From: Tetracladium setigerum
Lineage: Eukaryota > Ascomycota > Leotiomycetes > Helotiales
Assembly (NCBI GenBank): GCA_031472005.1
Contig: PZJY01000003.1
Coordinates: 1,922,001 to 1,986,000, forward strand
Length of the DNA: 64,000 bases
Reading direction: 5' to 3'
A model generated the notes under the pieces. It saw only the letters and a list, made by a program, of their open reading frames with translations. It was not told where the DNA came from and did no database searches. This document shows, one piece after another, positions 36,647 to 48,244 of the stretch. Position numbers and translations under genes: made by a program. The first letter of the stretch is position 1. The number at the start of each line of letters is the position of its first letter.

Positions 36647-37474
36647 TTACAGCTTCTCCCATCTTGGTAATCTCCAAACAGCTCCAGCACTCCCAGCTCC
36701 AAATGCAGCAAACACCCACGTGCAAGTCAAATAAGCTTTCAATACCACACCCTCCACCCACGGTCCACTGGCATTATCCTGTGTAGGGTCTATCACATTC
36801 CCTCTCCCACTAGCCCAAGCACCATTCGGAGGTTGCGATTGCACAAATGCGAGAATGCCATAGAACTGAGATAAAAACGCGGTGATGGCACCAATCGAAA
36901 GGGAGGTGACAATGACAAGATTGAGTAATGGTGTTACTCCTGATTTCTTCTTGCTGGAAGTTACATGGCCTGCAGTATCACCAGTTGCAGGTGTTGATGA
37001 TGATTTGACGGGTTGAAGGGAGAGAAGTGTGAGTAGAAGAACAAGCGTGAAGCCGAGTCCGATGAAAGTTGTCGAGGTAATGATCAGGTTTCCGCTCTTG
37101 TGAATTTGTTGACATAGCCTCTGATCGCCTGCTCTCGCTTCGCTGTAGCCCTTGAGTGCATGCACGCTCTCACAACTTGTTTTTCCAAAGCCGAAAGCAT
37201 CGTATTTTTGGCAGTTCAAAGTATAGGTAGAGATGGTCGTGGAATCGTTGGCCGCTGTTGATGCGGTATCTGCGCGACTAGCGTCGCAGATTTGAAATGG
37301 ACTTCGGTATCGCGAGAAGAGTGGTTTGGCCCAATCTGTCATGTCTAGAGAGGGATCATATGCATTTTGAGAACTCCAGTCGCGGGATGTGAGTGAGAGG
37401 AGAGTAAATGCAAACGCGAGTGTTGCTAGAATGAAAGGGGCTGCCGGGGATGCAGTTCGTAGGAGACGAGGCAT
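36647..37474 (-). CDS. Tetraspan membrane protein, SUR7/claudin-like topology
   Basis: Single exon, 275 aa. Four hydrophobic segments: near 12-30 (APFILATLAFAFTLLSL), 127-150 (LIITSTTFIGLGFTLVLLL), 183-211 (LNLVIVTSLSIGAITAFL) and 246-268 (LTCTWVFAAFGAGSAGAVW). A large cysteine-containing loop lies between the first two (QICDASRAD, TLNCQKYDAFGFGKTSC). This topology, with a long first extracellular loop, is that of SUR7/PalI-type fungal plasma-membrane proteins, though I see no diagnostic motif. It sits between giant genes A and B on the opposite strand. Whether it belongs with them or is a bystander cannot be told from one genome. Confidence 0.7.
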   Translation of the reverse strand: MPRLLRTASPAAPFILATLAFAFTLLSLTSRDWSSQNAYDPSLDMTDWAKPLFSRYRSPFQICDASRADTASTAANDSTTISTYTLNCQKYDAFGFGKTSCESVHALKGYSEARAGDQRLCQQIHKSGNLIITSTTFIGLGFTLVLLLTLLSLQPVKSSSTPATGDTAGHVTSSKKKSGVTPLLNLVIVTSLSIGAITAFLSQFYGILAFVQSQPPNGAWASGRGNVIDPTQDNASGPWVEGVVLKAYLTCTWVFAAFGAGSAGAVWRLPRWEKL

Positions 37475-38238
37475 TGTGAACTTGAAGATATGAAGTCCTC
37501 AATTGAAAGCAACAATGTCAAATTCGAGAGAATATTGGGACTGACTACCACGGCGACGAGGAAAAATGGTCACAAACTGGGGATGTATATTTTCGGGAGT
37601 TAGTATTGTTGTTGCAATTTCCACAATAGTGCTGTTGTCATGGGAGCACAAAAGAGGCTGGTTTAAGTTGTTCCGAATGGGCTGAAACTGCGGACAACAA
37701 GAGGAGATTAGGTTTGGCGCGGCGCTAAATAAATATACCATGCTAGGACAACTCTCTTAAAGGTTTAAGAACCCCTCTTTCGTTCTTGCGTCTATCCGAA
37801 GTGAATTCTAAGTTTCCACGCCGTCTGCTCTACTGTAGTTTGCCGGGTTTTGGTATTTCAGCCCTATTTTGGTGGCGTAAGTCTGGGCGGATGAAGGCGT
37901 TAAACTACTACACACACAGTTGGGTTAAGAACCTTGATGGCTTTCCAAAAATGCCAGCTGTCTCCATCAGTTCATAGTACAACATCGTGGCTTTCTGTTT
38001 CAAGACCTGAAGGACACAGTTGGTGCAGGTTTGGCGGTGTGACCTCGCCCGCATTGAGGGGATTCTCCTCGTCCATGTTCTAAACACACCTGGATCTTTT
38101 CTATTTCTAGTCCTCTCTCACCGCCCTACCTCATCCTCCATCAACATGCATTCAATCAACTCAGGCTTGAGTGATACTTTTAATCTGAGATCAGAGATTA
38201 TTGAAAAACGCAAGTGAAATTCAACAACTCTCTCCAAA
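37475..38238. other. Intergenic, divergent promoters of tetraspan gene and gene B
   Basis: It contains no supported gene. The last 40 bases before the gene B ATG are A/C-rich (CTCTCCAAAATGG), a good start context. Confidence 0.5.
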
Positions 38239-41200
38239 ATGGGTCTTTCGCGTCAGGTTCCCCTTCAGCATATGAAATCTCTTGCGGACAAGAAAGCAGG
38301 AAGAAGTACCGATCCACCAGCTCTCAAACCCAATCAAGTTCAATTATACTCCTTCTATAAACCTGGACTTTTGGCTGGAAATTATCGAATTGAAGCCGAA
38401 CAGAATATCACATCCGATGGGCCTCATGGAGAAGAAGAGCTACGAATTTACAACCGTCAGCGGTTTGATCCAGAGCCAATTCCACCACCAAAGCTAAACC
38501 CTCAAAAGTTCGAGGTCGTTGCTCCTCAGTTCAGTCTCGATCCAAAGTTAGTTGACAGTTACTATCCACCTGATGGTCATCAAGATGAAGGTCGCGTGCT
38601 GCCACATCTCGTTCTGAATGATCCGCATTTTCCATGGGAGAGAAAAGTAGATAAGAACATCGACTTATTGTGGGATCCGGATGTGGACAAGGATGGGAAA
38701 TTTCTCAATTCGAAAAATCCTCCACAGGTGGTTGATACTGCAGATAAATCCATCAAGAGAAACGCAGTCCCATGGGTATTTTTCAAATCCTACGTCGAGT
38801 TCTTTTGATAGATGCTAACACACTTCAGGTGGCTCTTATGGTCTTTGATGCTGAGGAATTGGCTCCCTTGACTGCGAAAGACCTGCCAAAAGAAGCTCTG
38901 AACATGTCAACGCTTAAACTAGAGAGTCAACCCAGTAATGGTGCCATTCCAATGACAGTTCAGCAATATTTTGCTATCCCGCGGAATTCTCGTATCAACT
39001 TTGAAGGGCTCAAAAACACTCTACCCCTCGACCCGGACGATGTTAAAAAATCAAAGGCAGCCTTGGGCAATTTAGCCAAATCCCAGGAAACGATGACAGC
39101 AATCTTCCCCACAAAAGCAAAATTCTTGGAACTATTTCCTGATATTCCGGGCTTGAGATTTACTTCACACGTACGAAACATCAACACCACGGGGTTTCCT
39201 GACGCTGGGATTGACCAAGAGGGACTTTACAGTATCATGGTCTCAAGCCGTGTCGGCAACTATACAACCGACAAACCAATCACTCAGATCTGTCATTTGG
39301 TATCTGTCGAGCATCTGGAAACCACCAAACTCAATCTCGACAAAACCAAAGCAGACTGGGGAAGTGAACGCATTGCTCTGATTTCACTTTTCAGTTGGAC
39401 TTATACCGCTCTTCCACCAAATCCCGTCAATTTTGTCGACTCAGTTACCAAGATTGTTGCAGAGCTACAAACTCTCAAGCCAATACAGGGCACTTTGAAT
39501 AGTCTCAAAACGCAGGCGGAGGCGGCTGGTGGAACCACTGCTGCTGGTCTTCTTGCTCTACACGGTCGTCTGTCGGCTGGATATACGCTGGCCAGATGGA
39601 GATGCGAAACAGGAGAAGAGACTGTTGCGTTTAGTCGCGGACCTCTGGTGCCCCAGAAACCTCCACCACTTCCTAAGGATTGGGCCACGTCGTCTAACAC
39701 ATCAAAAGAGTATCAAATACTGGACAAAAAAACTGGTATAATGGATCTTTCATATTCATCGGCATGGCAACTGGGAAAAGTTTTGGCCATTTCGGAGTAA
39801 GTCCCAGTCTTCATTCTCTCACCAGAGTGTTGGAAATTGTCGAATATGGCAGCCTCTTATTTTCACACTTTCAACCTTGATACAAGGAAATCCCCGACAG
39901 ATCTTTGCGATATATTTAGAAAAAAAAAGAGGTCCCTCATTTAACTTTCTCCTTTCTCCTTGGAGAATATCATGTAGTACTCATGCCAGAGTTAAGAGCC
40001 CGGGAATGAGAGGTAGTTCCAATTCGGTTGATTTTGACATCTACTGATGTCTCTCTAAATTCTGGGGTCTTTATAAATGGTCAAACACTGACTTTGTTGA
40101 TAAATAGCACAACATTTAGCGGGGCATTGTCACGTTTACGATCTACAATACAACGACAAACTCAATCAAAAACCCGAGCGGAGGCAAATTCGGTGTCTAC
40201 AAAAGCCTCTATTATCCAAGCCATGAGGTCGGATATCAAGTTGGTTGATAAGCTATCATCTGGAAATGTTTCCGAACCTCGTCGGATCACAATGCCCACG
40301 GCAAACGAACTTGCGCCTCCACTCGATGATCCAGCTGTAGCTCCCATCTTTGACCAAAATCTTGCGAGCTCGGTACTTTCAGCTGGATCAGCAGGTGATG
40401 AGATTTATAATGGCTTCAATGAAGTTGGTCATAACAATACTGACTGGACAAGTGATTGACCCTTCTTCTTTTGCATGAACTATTCCTTTCTGACATTTTG
40501 TATTCTAGTCGTACACACATGGCTGTCGGACAAGTTGTACCTGAGTGATATTCCCGCTCATGTACTCATCCCCGACCCGACTTTTCTTCCGATGGAGTCT
40601 ATTCGTTTCTTTCACATCGACGACGCATGGCTTGATTGTATGATCGATGGCGCCCTTTCTGTTGGCAACCACCTGGAAAGAGATGATGATCGAATCCGGC
40701 AATGCATCAAGCAAACATACAACAAATATTTGAATGACAACTCATTAGGAATAAAACCGCAAATCCCTTCTTATGGATTCTTTCTCAGGTCACAAATCGT
40801 GAAGGTCATGCCGGATTTGAAGATAACTGTATGTTGTGAATCATAATTTGACTTCTTTGAATGTGATATTAATAGCCTCTTTCAGATTGACTGGAGAAAC
40901 AAAGCGGAGGGTGACAAGCGATATCCATTCTGTAGATATATTCGACCAGACGATCAGACCATTCTATGTTTATTGGATCGGCCACCCGAGGAGCTCAACA
41001 GAATTGAATTGGCACAGGTGCGCTCCAGTTCGCATGTCTCCTTGTGGTATTTGAATGTACTAATTGTTGGTCATGTGCAGCCCTCACATCAACAGCGATT
41101 TTCTTTTGGCTATGCCTACGTTCCAGCGAACAAGTCTTTTGATTTTCAAATTCGTCAATTGTTTACAGACAACACGCCTGTTGTTGAACGAATAAACGGC

Positions 41201-42363
41201 GAAGAAATACCGAAATGGAAGTCTTTAGAAAAAGCCAGACAACCAAACGCCGACAAAGTAGCCTCATGGTTTGCGAAATCAGAGCAGCCAATAGACGGAA
41301 CACCACAGCCACGGAGAGTTCTTAATCTTTCACAGATGGCAAGGGACATCAACAAGATGATTCGAGATAACTCCTTGGCAATCGGACACCCTTACTTAGA
41401 TTTCGTGCCGAACAGTGCAGAGCTTGCTTTGGAGCTCAACGACCCAAGTTATTTTTTCTGGATTAAACCTCCAAAGTTGACGCCTGGAGAATCAGTGGCA
41501 CCAGTAACAGAACGAAATCGCCAGCTCTACTGTGCCGCAGTGATTCCACCCACTAAAACTACAATCGACCTCCTCAATCCAAAGCCAAAGGATTCGAAAG
41601 CAATTGGTGGAGTAGGACTTCCTCCAAAAGTCGCCGACTTGGTAGCTCCAATCCGACCAGTCACTCGAGAGTCTCCAAACAACGCAACACACATCGTAAT
41701 TGTCAAAACAAATCCTATACCCGTCAACCCTTCTCAGCCCCTCAAAACTGGAATTCCCCTCGCGTGTTTCGACGTCCGCATCTATGCCGACTACAAAGGT
41801 CTCCCACCTTTATGGAAAGCGGTCGATGGCTCATATGACGCAACGGACTACATACCTACACGTAACGATTATCTCTACGATCTCATCTTCTCGGTCCGCA
41901 AACTTCCAACCCGCTCAAAGGCCGACTACGATCTCCGGGAAATCATCATCAACATCCCCAGTAGCACCATCAAAGCACCCACCGAACCTCTCATCAATGC
42001 TGGCTCCCAAGGACCAAAGGTTCGCATGTTGTCGAATCAAAGATTTGTCCCATTTCTAAACTGGACGGATGAGTATTTACAAGTGAGATTGGTGCCAAGA
42101 AGTGCGAAAGAACATCCGGTCATCAAGATCAATGATAACAGAAGCAAAGAGATTAGTTTTAGATTGCAGGAAGTCGATGTACCTGCTGTAAGGACGCCGG
42201 TTTGGGTACCAATTCATGGGGAAAGAGGGAACAGCTGGGATTGGCGAAGGTGCTGGTTTATGAACGGTATGAGACACCTGTTGGGGTTGTGAGTGCGAGT
42301 CCGGCTCCTTTAAACGTCTTTGTGGTGAAGAGGGATACTACGGATGCTGTTACTTATGCATAA
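38239..42363 (+). CDS. Gene B: giant uncharacterised protein, partner of gene A (one frame break)
   Basis: Six exons: 38239-38775, 38829-39796, 40108-40451, 40509-40828, 40886-41017 and 41081-42363. All introns are GT-AG; the second is unusually long (311 bp). With one extra G near the G3 run at 42237-42239 the exons sum to 3585 bases, 1194 aa. As written, the last 40 or so residues (KVLVYERYETPVGVV...) are lost to a stop at 42292. Landmarks: VQLYSFYKPGLLAGNYRIEA (near 34-53), LPHLVLNDPHFPWERK (near 120-135), PWVALMVFDAEEL across intron 1, GIMDLSYSSAWQLGKVL before intron 2, HLERDDDRIRQCIKQTYNKY, and LCLLDRPPEELNRIELAQ across intron 5. No signal peptide, membrane span or catalytic motif recognised. 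I recall similar sequences in bacterial genomes, unverified. Function unknown. Confidence 0.82.
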
Positions 42364-42991
42364 ATGAGAAAGCCTGTAGAACGCAATATCATATTTGATA
42401 CGCTGGCCTGCAGCACTCTGCTTCATACAGAATCCAAGATCTGTTGACATCACATGATAATTTGGACATTCCCTTCTTGATATTTGATAACCTGGAAACC
42501 ACTCTCTTAGACATTCCTGAACGCAAATCATAAACAACAGCCTCTCAGCATGCCCAAGGCTAAAATTACAGGAAGATATCGCTGGCAATGCCAAGAAGGT
42601 GAATTTACAGCTTTGAGGATCAGGCGGGGTGGTGATATTAATATGAGGAATGTCCCGAGTAAAAGCATGCGGAAAATGAAACTGATAGCTCAGTAGACTC
42701 CGAGCTACTGCATGGGACAACAGCCACCGGATGCAGCTAGAAATCATCAGATTTACACAAATGCATGTTTCCACGCCGTTCAGCGCTGCTTTTGCGAGAC
42801 TAGACACATGCATGAGGTCGGCTGGGGATCCGACATCGAAGGGCAGGATGGTTCCTTCGATTGTACAGCTTGGCAATATCGACCATGGAGTAGTCAGTCA
42901 GTCGGTCGAGAAGTTTCATTGAGCACGGCTTCATTTCGACCGGATCTTGAAATCCATTTCATTCTCAAAATCCGGAGTCGCCAACATCACA
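42364..42991. other. Short intergenic between genes B and C
   Basis: A 628 bp spacer between co-oriented B and C. A 188-codon minus-strand frame (42310-42876) covers most of it but lacks family features or a sensible context. I treat the stretch as terminator of B plus promoter of C. Confidence 0.5.
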
Positions 42992-45900
42992 ATGGAAAAT
43001 ATCACTATCCCCATCGACCTCACAGCCTTTGCTCTCAGTCCGAGCTGTTGTGATGGTCAATCCAAAATAGCTCCCATCACCCAACCCGACTATATTGGCC
43101 TTCGTTTGGATGAATCTCTCATTCAGCACGATGTCTTGGATCACGTTGATTTTCACTTAACAAGTCCCGCAAAGTTCAATTCCAGATTAACTGATCTTGG
43201 AAGTGAAAAGGCCGAATTACGCAAGAATCGGCTGGGCATCTACCTGCACTGGAGTTTACCACGTCTTTACCGAGCAGCATCTCAGTTTGCCGACAGCACA
43301 AAGGCCGATCCTAAAACACCTGTTGATTCAACCACAGACAAGTCACAGCCTGTGTTTCCCAAGGTTCCGAATCGATATCTTGTCGTGAGGAGGTTGGCAA
43401 CTCAGGTTCCCGCCAACAAATTGCCCGAGTATCAGACTTGGGTTATTGAGAGTGACAGGAAAAGGAGAATAGACGATATTCCTGATAATGTCGATTTGGA
43501 AACCGATGTCACTCCTTTTGTTGCGTATGACGGCAATCCAAGCGATCCTAATGTGCTGGCAACACAGGCCGAAGTGTTCATCGGGCAGAGGCATGAGCAT
43601 TCCGGATGGAAGGCAAAGCCAAATGGGTGGACGGAGGATACGTCGGCTTCTGCAAAATTTGTTGATTTGACTGTTTTGAGTTCTGGAAATCCTCTTTTTC
43701 CCGGTCAGTAACGACATTTCATTATTGGGAAGAGAACAGTGGGTGTCAGAATTGAGCGGAAGCGAACGACGGTCATCGGAAACGCTCTCTATTCAAGTTT
43801 TGAGATTCAAATAAGTCCTGGAAGGAAGCTCAATACTTTTTTTAAGTAGAAGAAGCACTGTGAAGTTCTTTCCAATCTTGATTTATAGCTCAAGCTCTGA
43901 ACTTGAGAGCATGCGAAGTTCTGACACTTGCGCTCATTCCCTAAGTTTTATCATTCGCCGGCGGGCCTAACTTTGAACAGATTATGTGCCTCATAACGGG
44001 AGTGTGTTCTCGATTGTGGATGCTTTTGCATACCAAGATGCTGGAAATCCAGCAACTCAAAATTTGACGTCAGCCACTGCCGACTATTTTGTTATTGGAT
44101 GGCATTCGAATTCAAAGGATGACCCGCTCGGCTCTGGTGATGCCGGAACGCTTCGTGGCAAGCTTTCTTCGCTTTTCTTGGATTTGGATACCGACAAATT
44201 GGACGCAACGGAATCCAAAAAAATTGAGAATCTGTTGAAATCACGAGCACCCTCAAGAGTTTTACTTCACGGGGCAATATACAATGTTAAATTCGATGTC
44301 AATGGAAAGCCAAGAAGTCTCGCTGATGAAGCAGCGAAGAAATTCACTCCGGAGTTCAAGATTGAGCCTCTATCCGTTGGTACTACTCCCCTTGATAGTG
44401 TTCTCACATTCCTGGAAGCCCACAAAGACGGAATTGAGAAAATATTTGGTGAGGGAACCAAGGGAGTTACAGATGACATTCTCCAAATAGCCACGCTTTT
44501 GTATGCTGCGGATGACAGCTATGACTCTCGAGTCAAAGCCCAAGATCTCCTCTATGCCAACAACTGGAACAGCTCTCTGGGAGGATCTACGTTCAAGTTT
44601 GATGGAAAGGCAGGTGCTGGCCAAGTTGCCGCTGTCCCAACCAAGGATGAGATTGCAGCTCTTGCTCTTTTAAACGAGAATCAGGCTCAATTCGATGTCT
44701 TGGGTCGAAAAATACAGAACTTGAAATGGTCCCTCTTTTCAGAGTGGTGGAAGTTCGTCAGTGATCGAAGTAATGTCACGGCCGCCAAAATGGAACCCTA
44801 CAAAATTCGGGTAGCTGATATGAAGAGCCAGATTAAGACCCTACAAAGCAGGGCAGCTGAACTGAAGAAGACCATTGACATGAACTCTGGGGTGGTGTCG
44901 CGACCAAAGGAGATCACCAAGCCCGTCATACCATTATGCAAGAAGATTCCTCAGTCAACCTACTTCACGAGAAAGGATCCAACCCTCTGCATTGCGGGTC
45001 TAGATTCTGGATTTCCAGGGGACTTCCTCGACAAAGTCAAAGTCAGACTCGATCACCAGCTAACCGATGTGTTGAATGTTGCCGATTTGAAAAACATATT
45101 TGGCTCTCTGGCCAGTCCTATTCCTAGTGGCTCATTGAGAAGTACTGCGGACAAGATCCTTGCCGATTGTCTGTCTCGAATCAAACCAACCACTGCCACG
45201 ACATATCCAAAAGGCTTCAAAACTTGGGGTGACGCTAATCCATTCCAACCGATGTTCATGGAGTGGGAGGGGTTGTACTACCACATCGATCGAACAAAAT
45301 GGGATGTTGGAGTGCGGCCGAGTCCAGTGGGCCATGCCCACTCCCAAGTGAGATTCTCAGTTGATGAACCACTCTACAAAAACATTGATAATCAGAAAGA
45401 CTACCGCTACGTCAGTGGTCGTGTTCTCATCCTCCCACAGCCAGTATTCTCTCTCCAGACTATCGTCAAGCAAGTATTGGATAATTCCGGTCCGGAAATG
45501 ACCCTCACAAAAGATCAGATCAAATCTATTGAAAACAACATTACGAAGTTAAACTTCATCTCGGCGCCTCTTGATGGGCTGACGCAGCATCTACTGACGA
45601 GGTATGTTGGTACACATGTTACGCCAAACATTCGTGTGCAAGGGAAAAATCCTGTGCCGATGGAATATGCTTGGAATTCCAATGGCATTCGGGATATTGG
45701 GTTTGGGAAAGATGGTTTAGCCTTGATTGACTCCGAAAGGTATGAATCAACATTCAACATTGCTCTTCTTGACTGACTGCTGCCAAGTAATACGACGCCA
45801 TATGGAAACCTCGTACCCTTTGATCCTGCGATCTACACCAAGGCTCCATTTAAAGGGGTGACACATGGCCAAATGCTCCTGACTAAGGTAGGTCAGCCAT

Positions 45901-47470
45901 ATGCGTATTTGTTTCTTGATGCTCATATTTTTCAGTTGAACGTTATCGACAAATTTGGTCAAGCAATTTGTATACCAGCACCAACACCAGCAAAAAGATT
46001 ATCAAAGCAAGAGCGCCCAATCTCAATGCACCCATGTCTCAGTGACTTTCTAACACCGGACATTGTCGACGGAGTGATCAATACTGTCTATCCTGAACCT
46101 AGCGCAGCTCCCGGAGAGTGGCCACTTTGCAGATTCCTGCAATTAACACCTTCTATTAATCAAGACACTCGAATCAACGCCGCATTCCTAAATCGTAACG
46201 ATTCCAAGACTTATCCATTCTGGCACGAAACGGTTGATGATCTCCCAGAATCTCCACTATTCGGCTGGATTATTGTTAATTACCAAGATTATGGTCTACA
46301 ATTCTTCCTCGCTGATGGAACCTTCTATCGGGAGATCAGAGTTGGAGGTCCATCTAGTACAGTCACAGGGAGCAAATGGCTTCCCTTTGACCCTCCAGCT
46401 TCCAAGAACACGGGAAACGCTCAACTTGATGAACTCATCAGTGAGCTGAGCGATCCAAATTATCTCCAAGGCTTTTTCGACATGATCAACGGCGCTATCA
46501 AAACTATGCCGTATCCACCATCGGATTACTCTGCCTACGCAAACTCTCTCGTTGGGAAACCACTTGCTCTCGTCAATGTGGGTTGGTCTCTCGAACTCTC
46601 AGCCCCTGCACTAGAAGCCCAAAATACTCGAGGAAATCTCCCATCAGACGCGGCAGCAGAACTAGCCTCCTATAACTTCCCATTCAAGATCGGTGACGCA
46701 GATAGACCTTTCGATGGTGTGGTAGGATACTTCCAATCCGACAACGTCAACACAGGTAAAACAGACTGGTCGAAACTCTACACCTACTTCCCATCTAGAG
46801 CCACCACGAAAATAATCGGCATAGAGCCCAGTAATTTCCCCACCATTTCACCAACATACATCCAGCCTGAGGCGGGATTCCCGGTCGCGGGAATTTCCAA
46901 TCCGCGTAAATTCTCCTCCTACATCGAATCACGCACTGCGCAATATCTTGTCACAACAATGCTTATTGATCCATATACCCCAATCCATGCCTACTCACCC
47001 ATGCTCCCTATCAAAACCCTCAAACTCGCAAACTGGACAATGCAGAAAGCCTTTTCAAGAATGACAGCCTTCTTCCGTCTAGGTCCCTCACTCATTTCTC
47101 AAGACGTTCCTTCTACCTATGATCCAACGCGAGCACTGAAGTCCGATTCCTGGCTGGATGTGCAGAATGTGCAAAATCCCACTTCAACCGCTCTTGCACC
47201 GAAACCGAAGCCAGGTGCTCCGGTAGTCGTGCCTCCTCCACCGATACCGACAATAAGGTTGCCGATTGCGGGAAAGAAGGGACTATGGCAGTGGTTGCAG
47301 CCATACGATGTTGAGGGGAGAAGGAGGGCGATCAGAAGAGGACCTTGTATAATTCGTTGATGGTGGAGCAGGAGGACACAAGGATTAGAGGGGATGCCGC
47401 ACCGTATACTTTTGTGGAAGGTTATCTGCAGTTGGCGAGGCCGTTGTTGAAGGAAGATGTAAATGTCTAG
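42992..47470 (+). CDS. Gene C: giant uncharacterised protein with central coiled coil (one frame break)
   Basis: Four exons: 42992-43703, 43981-45739, 45788-45887 and 45936-47470. The first intron is long (277 bp), the others 48 bp. The start is the ATG at 42992 (MENITIPIDLTAFAL); the open frame further upstream lacks an ATG. One extra G in the G4 run at 47315-47318 restores the tail (LYNSLMVEQEDTRIRG, APYTFVEGYLQLARPLL) and a stop at 47468-47470. The sum is then 4107 bases, 1368 aa. Landmarks: IAPITQPDYIGLRLDESLIQ, NRLGIYLHWSLPRLYRAA, PNRYLVVRRLA, QAEVFIGQRHEH, and LTVLSSGNPLFP before intron 1. A coiled coil spans about 465-540 (MKSQIKTLQSRAAELKKTID). KLNVIDKFGQAICIPAP follows intron 3, and a Pro-rich strip lies near 1285. 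No signal peptide or membrane segment. Function unknown. Confidence 0.82.
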
Positions 47471-48244
47471 ATTTGTGCAGACTTGACGAGGTTTTTCGAG
47501 AATGATTGATTGATGAGAAGGGGCTTTGATATACTTGGGAGCGATTGTGTTTTGAGCCCCGCGGGTTTTATTAACTTCCACACAATGAAATATCACAAAT
47601 ATGGGCCCTGCAATACTAGCGTATTTAATCACCTAACTAAATAATCTCATAACTAGCAGGTGTCAGAAATGATGGGATTCCATGTCAAGCCAAAGAGCTC
47701 TAAGCTAACTCCTGGATAGAAAATAGCTCGAGTCTTTGAGAAGAGCTGGTATTGAGAATCCCCCCACTTCTCGTTTTGGAGGTGTAAGATCAAAAATTTG
47801 TAGTACAATACAAAATTCCAACACTCACTAAATTTATTCCATGTAGTCTGGTAGTCACTTGTGAATCGCCTTCTCTCGCCTAATTAACCCTGAGGAAGCT
47901 TGGGGAAGGCAAGAGGATTTTTATGCCTGAGTACTTAATGCGGGGCAAAACAATGGAGTTGTAGCTACAAGTACCTACTACCTTAACAGAAGTCCAGCTA
48001 TACCAACGAAATGTGAAAAAGGGAGGTGAAGTTGTGTTGGTAAAGATAAGTCACGTGCCGTCAAATTTCTAGCGCCAATGACCTTCGCGTCTGTACGCGA
48101 ATATTTTTTGAAGCTCAAGAACAACGGTAGGCATCATCTTGAGCTTCCCCACACCACCATCCACCTTCAAACTCGCTCCTTTCCGTATAATATTTTTCTG
48201 CGAAGCTCCTTAATCTCTGCACCATCGCCGCAGATTCCACCATC
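47471..48244. other. Intergenic upstream of CCT7
   Basis: This is the 3' flank of gene C and promoter of CCT7. I see no coding region with support. A CACGTG-like site (TCACGTGCC) lies near 48051. Confidence 0.45.

Noticed and set aside
42310..42876. 188-codon minus-strand open frame between genes B and C
   Set aside because: It covers the end of B and the promoter of C, shows no domain, splice partner or family-like pattern, and is best explained as chance openness.
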